Shown in pieces: positions 1 through 5,256 of a stretch of 7,503 bases of DNA. The notes under the pieces were generated by a model. The model had not been told where the DNA came from. It saw nothing but the letters and a program-made list of their open reading frames with translations, and did no database searches. The first letter of the stretch is position 1. Each line of letters starts with the position of its first letter. The position numbers and the translations under genes were made by a program. This stretch comes from Luminiphilus sp. Lineage in GTDB: Bacteria > Pseudomonadota > Gammaproteobacteria > Pseudomonadales > Halieaceae. The stretch spans positions 1-7,503 of the forward strand of contig JAHEJH010000081.1 in the NCBI GenBank assembly GCA_024638905.1, in the 5' to 3' direction.

Positions 1-463
1 ACTCAATCTCGACGCTCGGATCGTCCCAAGCCAGAGAGATTGCGCTCTCGGGATGATAATAGTCGGTGCACTTATAGAGAAAATCCGCTGACTTAGTGAG
101 CACATAGAAGCCGTGGGCGCAGCCAGGCGGCACCCACAGCTGCTCCTGTCCTTCTGCCGTCAGCGTGACGCCATACCACCGGCCACAGCTGGGCGACTCC
201 GCCCGGCAATCGACCACGACGTCAAAGACAGCGCCGGAGGTCACGCGCACCAGTTTTCCCTGGGGCCTCTCAGTCTGCAGGTGCAATCCGCGCAGAATGC
301 CCTGACTAGAGCGGCTGTGGTTGTCCTGCACAAAGGGGAGGTCGATACCCGCTTCCAGATAGCGCTCGGCGTGCCAGGTCTCGAGAAAAAAGCCGCGGGC
401 ATCGCCGTGCACCGTCGGTGTGATCAGTGTCACGCCCGTCAGTGAGGTCGATTCAATCTTCAT
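1..463 (-). CDS. rfbC: dTDP-4-dehydrorhamnose 3,5-epimerase, C-terminus cut by window edge
   Basis: This cupin-fold enzyme epimerises C3 and C5 of dTDP-4-dehydro-6-deoxy-D-glucose, the third step of dTDP-L-rhamnose synthesis, in the cytoplasm. The 154 visible residues begin MKIESTSLTG and carry the family signatures in order: DARGFFLETW at 21-30, the NHSRSSQGILRGLHLQ block at 48-63 with the presumed catalytic His61, the VPPGCAHGFYVL block at 111-122, tyrosines near 130-136, and WDDP at 146-149. The family is usually about 180 residues, so roughly 25-30 residues lie beyond base 1. The ATG at 463-461 sits inside the end of rfbA (11-bp overlap), and no strong ribosome site precedes it, so translation is probably coupled to rfbA. 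Identity is very secure; only the end is missing. Confidence 0.95.
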   Translation of the reverse strand, partial: MKIESTSLTGVTLITPTVHGDARGFFLETWHAERYLEAGIDLPFVQDNHSRSSQGILRGLHLQTERPQGKLVRVTSGAVFDVVVDCRAESPSCGRWYGVTLTAEGQEQLWVPPGCAHGFYVLTKSADFLYKCTDYYHPESAISLAWDDPSVEIE

Positions 464-1361
464 CGAATACAGGCCCGCCCTCGCTGACCATCGTCTCAAG
501 ATAAGCGCCGTAACCGCTTTTAAAGAGTGGCGCTGCCTGTGCCAGCACCTCATCCGCCGTGATGTACCCCATCCGATAGGCGATCTCTTCCAGGCAGGCG
601 ACCTTCAAACCCTGCCTTTCTTCGATGACGCGGATGAAATTCCCTGCATCCAGGAGCGATTGATGCGTACCGGTGTCCAGCCAGGCCGTGCCCTGGCCCA
701 TGACTTCCACGTGCAGTGATCCCTGCTCAAGGTAGTGACGATTCACATCGGTAATCTCAAGCTCGCCGCGTGCCGATGGGGTAATGCCCTTTGCCACCGA
801 AATGACGTCGTTGTCATAAAAATAAAGGCCAGTCACCGCGTAATGAGAGCGCGGGGCAGCGGGTTTTTCTTCAATATCAATCGCACGCCCCTCAGCATCG
901 AACTCAACCACGCCATAGCGCTCGGGGTCGTGCACGTAATAGGCAAATACGGAGGCGCCATCGTCGCGCTGCGCTGCGCGCCTGAGCTTACTGGTGAAGC
1001 CCGCTCCGTAAAAAATGTTGTCACCCAGCACCAGGCACACAGGGCTTTGGCCAATGAACTTCTCGCCCAGCAGAAAAGCCTGAGCCAGGCCGTCGGGGCT
1101 CGCCTGAATGGTGTATTGGATACGGATACCCCATTGGCTGCCGTCCCCCAAAAGGTCGGCATAAGCTAGCTGGTCACGGGGCGTAGTGATGACCAACACG
1201 TCCCGAATACCCGATTGCATCAGCGTGGCAAGTGGGTAGTAAATCATGGGCTTGTCGTATACGGGCATCAGCTGTTTGCTGACCGTGGTTGTGAGCGGGT
1301 GAAGCCGGGTGCCCGATCCACCAGCGAGGATGATGCCCTTGTATGCGCTGCGCTCAGCCAT
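453..1361 (-). CDS. rfbA: Glucose-1-phosphate thymidylyltransferase
   Basis: RmlA joins glucose-1-phosphate and dTTP to give dTDP-glucose and pyrophosphate, the first committed step of dTDP-L-rhamnose synthesis, in the cytoplasm. The 302-residue product is near the usual family length of about 290. It shows the nucleotide-binding signature GGSGTRLHPLT at 14-24, SKQLMPVYDKPMIYYPL at 28-44, GDNIFYGAG at 113-121 with the metal-binding Asp, EEKP at 164-167, TGLYFYD at 177-183 and WLDTGTH at 227-233. The ATG at 1361-1359 leaves only a short N-terminal extension before the first beta strand. No good Shine-Dalgarno precedes it. Its stop lies 11 bp inside rfbC, so the two form an operon that probably continues to lower coordinates with the other rhamnose genes. 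It is transcribed divergently from the glycosyltransferase gene. The call is secure. Confidence 0.97.
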   Translation of the reverse strand: MAERSAYKGIILAGGSGTRLHPLTTTVSKQLMPVYDKPMIYYPLATLMQSGIRDVLVITTPRDQLAYADLLGDGSQWGIRIQYTIQASPDGLAQAFLLGEKFIGQSPVCLVLGDNIFYGAGFTSKLRRAAQRDDGASVFAYYVHDPERYGVVEFDAEGRAIDIEEKPAAPRSHYAVTGLYFYDNDVISVAKGITPSARGELEITDVNRHYLEQGSLHVEVMGQGTAWLDTGTHQSLLDAGNFIRVIEERQGLKVACLEEIAYRMGYITADEVLAQAAPLFKSGYGAYLETMVSEGGPVFDED

Positions 1362-1390
1362 GGTGCCAGGATCTGTTCACGGGGCGACGG

Positions 1391-1433
1391 AGTGTACAGG
1401 CCGATGGAAGAGTTGGCGAGCCGCCGCTACACT
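1391..1433. promoter_or_regulatory. Possible divergent promoter pair, rfbA and GT4 gene
   Basis: The 107-bp gap between the two divergent genes holds TACACT on the plus strand at 1428-1433 and TACACT on the minus strand (AGTGTA at 1391-1396), each a 4/6 match to the sigma-70 -10 box. On the minus strand TCGCCA (1419-1414) lies 17 bp upstream of its box and matches 4/6 of a -35 box, which would give a leader of about 23 nt to rfbA. On the plus strand the matching -35 position holds only TGGAAG (3/6). The two hexamers also form an inverted repeat. Boxes this weak arise by chance, so this is a tentative call. Confidence 0.25.
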
Positions 1434-1468
1434 GCACCGCCTGTACTTTGCAAGAATCGGCCGATAAT

Positions 1469-2800
1469 ATGGCACGGTTACTGCCATTAGTAGCGACCCA
1501 CCCGGAGCCTCCCATTAACGCACCCCTTCACACGCCCAATGCTGCTGAAGCTCATGCCGTCGTGCGCGACGGCAGGCCCTTGCGCGTGGCACTGTTGGGT
1601 TATCGATCAGCCCCGTTTTCAGGGGGGCAGGGCGTCTATCTGCGCTACCTGAGTCAGGCGCTGATGCAGCTTGGTCATGACGTCACCGTCATCTCGGGGC
1701 CGCCGTATCCGCATCTGGTTGAGGGCGTGAAACTGGTCCAATTGCCGAGTCTTGATTTGTACTCGCGAGACCTTTGGAGCGTGACGCGCGAAGAGCTGGG
1801 CGATTCGCTTGGGCGCAAAGAATGGTTCAGCAAGCTCAGCGGTGGGTTTGCCGAGCCTGAGACTTTTGGCGAGCGCGTGCGGGATTGGCTGCTCGATCAT
1901 GCCGACGAATTTGACGTGGTGCACGACAATCAAACCCTTGCTGAGGGCATTCTGGATCTTCAGCGCGCGGGTCTGCCGGTGGTGACGACGATCCATCATC
2001 CCATTACCCGGGATCTTAGGGTCGCTTTGGCGGGAGAGCCCCGCTGGTGGTGGCGCTTGATGATCCGTCGCTGGCACCGGTTCCTTGGCATGCAATCCAG
2101 AGTTGCTGCACAACTGCGCCACATTGTGACGGTTTCACGCTGCTCCGCTGCGGATATCGCCACCGATTTTGGCGTGCTCCCGGGATCGCTCCATGTGGTG
2201 CCTAATGGCGTGGACACCGAACTGTTCAAACCGCTGCCGACAGTGACTCGCAACCCCAGCCAGATCATTGCTACCGCGTCAGCGGATGCGCCACTCAAAG
2301 GGCTGCCCGTATTGCTTAAGGCGCTCAAGAAGTTGGTTGAGGCGGATCCCGTGCGCCAGCTGGTACTGATCGCGCGACCGAAACCGGGTGGCGGTACCGA
2401 AGCGTTGATCCAGCGCCTTGGATTGGTTGATCACATTCGTTTTGTCGGTGATGCCAGCCACGAGGAAATCAACCACCTGTATGCCGAGAGCGCGGTAGCG
2501 GTTGTCCCCTCGCTCTACGAGGGTTTTGGTCTACCCGCTGTTGAGGCGATGGCCGCCGGTATTCCGCTGGTATCAAGTGATGGTGGCGCTTTGGCAGAGG
2601 TGGTCGCTGACGGCGGTTTGCAGGTGCCGGCGGGTGACAGCGCTGCGCTGGCAGAGACACTTGAGCGTGTGCTCACTGATCCGGCGTTGGCAAGTGCGCT
2701 GGGCAATCAGGGGCGGCAGCGCGTGGAGCGACATTTCTGCTGGTCAGTCTGTGCGCAGCAGATGGCCGCGCAGTATCGAGCGTGTATTGAAGCATGTTGA
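1469..2800 (+). CDS. GT4-family glycosyltransferase (GT-B fold)
   Basis: A retaining GT-B glycosyltransferase that should move a sugar from a nucleotide-sugar donor to an unknown acceptor on the cytoplasmic side. With the ATG at 1469 it has 443 residues. The N-terminal acceptor domain starts with PLRVALLGYR near 37-46 and the glycine-rich loop SGGQGVYL near 51-58. The C-terminal donor domain has VVPNGVD near 243-249 and the EX7E motif EGFGLPAVE with Glu351 and Glu359, followed by AMAAGIPLVSSDGG. A Trp/Arg-rich stretch near 192-205 (RWWWRLMIRRWHRF) could touch the membrane surface. The start is uncertain: the frame is open back to 1343, which would overlap rfbA, and a GTG at 1562 lies closer to the first beta strand; none has a good ribosome site. 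The 3' end overlaps the next gene by 7 bp, so the two are coupled. Family is certain; donor and acceptor are not known. Confidence 0.92.
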   Translation: MARLLPLVATHPEPPINAPLHTPNAAEAHAVVRDGRPLRVALLGYRSAPFSGGQGVYLRYLSQALMQLGHDVTVISGPPYPHLVEGVKLVQLPSLDLYSRDLWSVTREELGDSLGRKEWFSKLSGGFAEPETFGERVRDWLLDHADEFDVVHDNQTLAEGILDLQRAGLPVVTTIHHPITRDLRVALAGEPRWWWRLMIRRWHRFLGMQSRVAAQLRHIVTVSRCSAADIATDFGVLPGSLHVVPNGVDTELFKPLPTVTRNPSQIIATASADAPLKGLPVLLKALKKLVEADPVRQLVLIARPKPGGGTEALIQRLGLVDHIRFVGDASHEEINHLYAESAVAVVPSLYEGFGLPAVEAMAAGIPLVSSDGGALAEVVADGGLQVPAGDSAALAETLERVLTDPALASALGNQGRQRVERHFCWSVCAQQMAAQYRACIEAC

Positions 2801-3534
2801 CAGTTGATCTCGACAAACTCGCGCTTGCGCCGGGGCACGTTTGTCTCGATGTGGGCTGCGGTGAGGGCCGCCACACCCTGGCCACGTACCTCGTCGACGG
2901 CGTGCAGGCGCTGGGTATAGACCTGTCCGAGCAGGATCTGGGCACCGCGGCCCAGCGTATTGAAGACATGGCGCCCCACACACCGGGTGGCGAGATCAGC
3001 TTTGCAGCCGGGGACGCAACCAACTTGCCGTTGCCTGATGGTAGCGTCGACGCTGCGATCGCCAGTGAAATTCTGGAACATATCCCCAATTATCTGGCGG
3101 TGCTGGAGGAGTTGTGGCGAGTGCTGAAGCCTGGGGGACGACTGTGTATCAGTGTGCCCAGACAGTGGCCCGAGTGGATCTGCTGGCAGTTGAGTGAAGG
3201 GTATCGGACAACGCCGGGGGGCCATATCCGCATTTTTGATGCAACGCATTTGGCCCGTGAGGTGATGCGGCAGGGTTTTGCGCTGACGGGCCGGGGCAGC
3301 GCCCACGCCCTGCACGTGCCCTATTGGTGGCTAAAGTGCCTTTTTTGGCGAAGCGACCCCGAGCCTTGGCTGGTGCGCCTTTATCATCAGCTGTTGGTCT
3401 GGGATTTGACGAAGCGGCCCTGGATCACCCGGGCCATCGACTCGCTGTTGAATCCCATCATGGGTAAAAGCATCGTGCTGTACTTTACTAAGCCGGCAGT
3501 CCAGCAGGTAGCCCCGGTGGAGAGCCACGCATGA
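2794..3534 (+). CDS. Class I SAM-dependent methyltransferase (Methyltransf_11 type)
   Basis: A 246-residue Rossmann-fold methyltransferase, cytoplasmic, substrate unknown. Motif I is CLDVGCGEG at 17-25, the acidic residue ending strand 2 is Asp43 in LGIDLS, motif II-like AAGDATNLPLPDGSVD covers 71-86, followed by ASEILEHIPN at 90-99 and the LKPGGRLCISVP block at 111-122. The C-terminal third, rich in Trp and Tyr from about 126 to 215, is probably the substrate lid. The layout resembles small-molecule, sugar or lipid methyltransferases such as UbiE/Coq5 relatives. Context argues against ubiquinone synthesis: it starts 7 bp inside the glycosyltransferase gene and its TGA overlaps the ATG of the toroid gene. 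I infer that it methylates the product or acceptor of the neighbouring glycosyltransferase. Confidence 0.9.
   Translation: MLTVDLDKLALAPGHVCLDVGCGEGRHTLATYLVDGVQALGIDLSEQDLGTAAQRIEDMAPHTPGGEISFAAGDATNLPLPDGSVDAAIASEILEHIPNYLAVLEELWRVLKPGGRLCISVPRQWPEWICWQLSEGYRTTPGGHIRIFDATHLAREVMRQGFALTGRGSAHALHVPYWWLKCLFWRSDPEPWLVRLYHQLLVWDLTKRPWITRAIDSLLNPIMGKSIVLYFTKPAVQQVAPVESHA
3519..3534 (+). promoter_or_regulatory. Ribosome site and ATGA overlap, methyltransferase/toroid
   Basis: GGAG at 3519-3522 lies 8 nt before the ATG at 3531, and the ATGA at 3531-3534 holds both this start and the stop of the preceding methyltransferase. This fixes the start of the toroid gene and indicates coupled translation. 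A second ATG at 3535 is out of frame. Confidence 0.75.
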
Positions 3535-4571
3535 ATGCACCACTCTTGAGCCCCGGGGTCTATCCGGCACAGTGGTTGCGGCCCACCGTCGAGTTTCTGC
3601 TCGCCACCCAGCGCCCCTCGGGTGAGATACCGTGGTTTGACGGCGGACATACCGATCCCTGGGATCATACTGAGGCCGCTATGGGGCTCAGCATTGCGGG
3701 CGAAGTTGGCGCTGCTGAGCGCGCCTATGCCTGGATGGCCGAGACGCAACTCGAGGACGGCAGCTGGTGGGCCTGCTACCGGGAAGGCGAGCCAGATCTG
3801 AACGTTGATCGACGCGAGACCAATTATGTCGCCTACATTGCGACTGGTGTCTGGCACCACTTCTTGATTACCCGGGACACCGACTTTTTGGCGCGGTGCT
3901 TCCCTGTGGTGTCAAAAGCGGTCGCGTTTGTGCTGCGCTATCAAAGCCCGGAGGGCGAAATCGATTGGGCCGTTGATCCAAGCGGCGCACCGTTGGGTGA
4001 CGCCCTCGTGACTGGCTGCAGCTCGATCTTTAAATCGCTGGAATGTGCGATTTTAATCGCGGACCGACTCGGAGAGACGTCTTCAGCGTGGCGCGGCGCG
4101 CGGGCCGGACTTGGGCATGCGCTGCGGCATCGACCCGAGCGATTCGATCGCACCTGGGACAGTAAATCACGCTATGCAATGGATTGGTTCTACCCCATCT
4201 TGGCTGGATGGGTCGTGGGTGAGCAGGCCAAAGATCGGCTGGCAAAAAGATGGTCAGAGTTTGTCGAGCCGGGCATCGGTTGCCGCTGCGAGAATCACCA
4301 GCCATGGGCGACTGTGGCTGAGTCTTGTGAGCTGGCCCTGGCGCTGTTGGCGGCAGGTGAGCGTGATCAGGCCGCCGAGTTGTTCAGCTGGCTCACACAG
4401 TGGCGCGATAGAGACGGCGCCTGGTGGACCGGTTACCAGTTCGCCGAGCAGGTGCTGTGGCCAAAAGAGAAGCCGACCTGGACGGCGGGAGCGGTATTAC
4501 TCGCGGTGGACGCTTTGACCCACCACACCGCGGCCAGTGGGCTGTTTCTCTCGCCCGTTCTCGAGGATTGA
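3531..4571 (+). CDS. Alpha/alpha-toroid protein with QW-like repeats (prenyltransferase/squalene cyclase-like), function unknown
   Basis: A 346-residue protein with no signal peptide or membrane helix, so cytoplasmic. It has a repeated helix-hairpin pattern in which Gln, an acidic or Ser-Gly turn and Trp recur: QRPSGEIPW at 27-35, QLEDGSWW at 73-80, QSPEGEIDW at 138-146 and QWRDRDGAWW at 290-299. This resembles the QW repeats of terpenoid cyclases and the hairpins of six-hairpin glycosidases. There is no DXDD motif, and at 346 residues it is about half the length of a squalene-hopene cyclase (roughly 630), so it is unlikely to be a true cyclase. Conserved-looking acidic and aromatic clusters such as GGHTDPWDHTEA at 38-49 and the VLWPKEKPTWTAGA segment at 308-321 may line the toroid cavity. 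Automatic names such as 'prenyltransferase' reflect fold, not activity. It is last in the coupled three-gene run, which suggests it acts on the glycosylated, methylated intermediate. A glycan-processing or glycan-binding role is equally possible. Confidence 0.8.
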   Translation: MNAPLLSPGVYPAQWLRPTVEFLLATQRPSGEIPWFDGGHTDPWDHTEAAMGLSIAGEVGAAERAYAWMAETQLEDGSWWACYREGEPDLNVDRRETNYVAYIATGVWHHFLITRDTDFLARCFPVVSKAVAFVLRYQSPEGEIDWAVDPSGAPLGDALVTGCSSIFKSLECAILIADRLGETSSAWRGARAGLGHALRHRPERFDRTWDSKSRYAMDWFYPILAGWVVGEQAKDRLAKRWSEFVEPGIGCRCENHQPWATVAESCELALALLAAGERDQAAELFSWLTQWRDRDGAWWTGYQFAEQVLWPKEKPTWTAGAVLLAVDALTHHTAASGLFLSPVLED

Positions 4572-4573
4572 CC

Positions 4574-4593
4574 GCGCTAGCGCCCAAGGCGCT
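4574..4593. other. Overlapping palindromes in a convergent junction
   Basis: GCGCTAGCGC at 4574-4583 is a perfect 10-bp palindrome overlapping an inverted repeat AGCGCC-CAA-GGCGCT at 4579-4593 (6-bp stem, 3-nt loop). It sits at the 5-bp gap between the toroid gene and the convergent methyltransferase, covering the end of the latter. No T tract follows on either strand, so this is not a standard intrinsic terminator, though a G/C hairpin here could slow polymerase in both directions. Confidence 0.35.
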
Positions 4594-5212
4594 TGAGGCC
4601 CCGCAGGGTATCTTGAGTACCCAGTGGCTCAAATAATCCAGATTGGGTCGCCAGCTGCCAGATAGTGAACGGTGCTTGCCCGCCGGCTGCCGGATCAGGA
4701 AACACATCGTGGATGGCAAGAATACCGCCGGGAAGGAGATGAGGCGCCCAGGCGCGATAGTCGGTCAGTGCGGCATCCAGACTGTGTCCGCCGTCGATGA
4801 AAACCATCCCAAGCCCGCCCTGCCAGTGGGGGCCGACGATCTCACTGCTGGCAACAATCGGAACAACGGTATCTTCGAGGCCAGCCGCCCCAATATTGCG
4901 ACGAAACTCGCCAAAGCTGTCGAACTGGCCCGCCGTATTGGTCAGCGCCTCATCGTGGTGACTTTCGCCAGGCTGATGCTCCTCTGAGCCACGATGATGA
5001 TCGAGGGCGAATACAAGGGTGCCATGCGCCTTGGCAGCTTGCCCCAGCCAAATGGTGGATTTCCCACAGTAGCTGCCAATCTCAAGGAGCGGTCCGATCG
5101 GTGCAGCTTGGTGCGCCCACTCGCAGAGTTGCCGCCCCTCGTGTTCGGGGAGAAACCCACGCACGCTATCCCCCGGGGGTTCGGGTGGGCTCTGGGACTG
5201 GGGTTGGGTCAT
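4577..5212 (-). CDS. Class I SAM methyltransferase, Methyltransf_24/CmcI-TylF-like
   Basis: A 211-residue cytoplasmic methyltransferase unlike the other one in this window. Motif I is LLEIGSYCGKST at 42-53, the strand-2 acidic region is ALDHHRG at 69-75, then VFIDGGHSLDAALTDY at 137-152 and LLPGGILAIHDVF at 159-171. Asp140 in FIDGGH and Asp169 in IHDV sit where metal-dependent O-methyltransferases of the TylF/MycE and catechol type bind their Mg ion, so O-methylation of a sugar or other hydroxyl is a reasonable inference. The N-terminal 14 residues are Pro/Gln-rich and probably disordered. The ATG at 5212 is supported by GGAG six bases upstream. It points toward the toroid gene, with only 5 bp between their stops, and away from waaA. 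Substrate unknown; a shared product with the GT4 module is suggested by position only. Confidence 0.88.
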   Translation of the reverse strand: MTQPQSQSPPEPPGDSVRGFLPEHEGRQLCEWAHQAAPIGPLLEIGSYCGKSTIWLGQAAKAHGTLVFALDHHRGSEEHQPGESHHDEALTNTAGQFDSFGEFRRNIGAAGLEDTVVPIVASSEIVGPHWQGGLGMVFIDGGHSLDAALTDYRAWAPHLLPGGILAIHDVFPDPAAGGQAPFTIWQLATQSGLFEPLGTQDTLRGLKRLGR

Positions 5213-5218
5213 GATACG

Positions 5219-5222
5219 CTCC
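5219..5222 (-). promoter_or_regulatory. Shine-Dalgarno for the CmcI-like methyltransferase
   Basis: The minus strand reads GCGGAGCGTATC immediately before the ATG at 5212. GGAG (5222-5219) is 6 nt from the start codon, which fixes this start. Confidence 0.65.
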
Positions 5223-5235
5223 GCGTGATCAGCTT

Positions 5236-5256
5236 ATGAGTATACGATTGTCTTGA
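5236..5256 (+). other. Six-codon mini-ORF overlapping the waaA TTG start
   Basis: ATG at 5236 opens a six-codon frame (MSIRLS) whose TGA at 5254-5256 overlaps the TTG start of waaA at 5253-5255. The geometry would allow terminating ribosomes to restart on the weak TTG. It has no ribosome site of its own, and an ATG followed soon by a stop is common by chance, so the role is speculative. Confidence 0.2.
5239..5244 (-). promoter_or_regulatory. Candidate -10 box for the CmcI-like methyltransferase
   Basis: The minus strand has TATACT (plus-strand AGTATA), a 5/6 match to the sigma-70 -10 hexamer, 26 bp upstream of the ATG at 5212. The expected -35 position is poor (CTTCCG with a 17-bp spacer) and would lie inside the first codons of waaA. 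Support is therefore only from the -10 box and its position in the 40-bp divergent gap. Confidence 0.35.

Noticed and set aside
735..1169. A 144-codon plus-strand frame opposite rfbA
   Set aside because: rfbA has complete family signatures across the same bases; the antisense frame has no recognisable feature.
1448..1468. TTGCAA and GATAAT just before the GT4 ATG as a promoter
   Set aside because: The spacer is only 9 bp, far too short for a sigma-70 promoter, and GATAAT is directly adjacent to the start codon.
1619..2122. A 167-codon minus-strand frame inside the GT4 gene
   Set aside because: It is a shadow of the GT4 reading frame with no motif, ribosome site or neighbour relation of its own.
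2707..3315. A 202-codon open frame on the minus strand opposite the methyltransferase and the GT4 end
   Set aside because: It lies wholly antisense to genes with clear family motifs, has Arg/Pro/Gln/His-rich composition typical of GC-rich shadow frames, and shows no recognisable domain.
3531..4571. Toroid gene as a true squalene-hopene cyclase or hopanoid gene
   Set aside because: It lacks DXDD, is about half the family length, and no squalene or hopanoid gene is present nearby.
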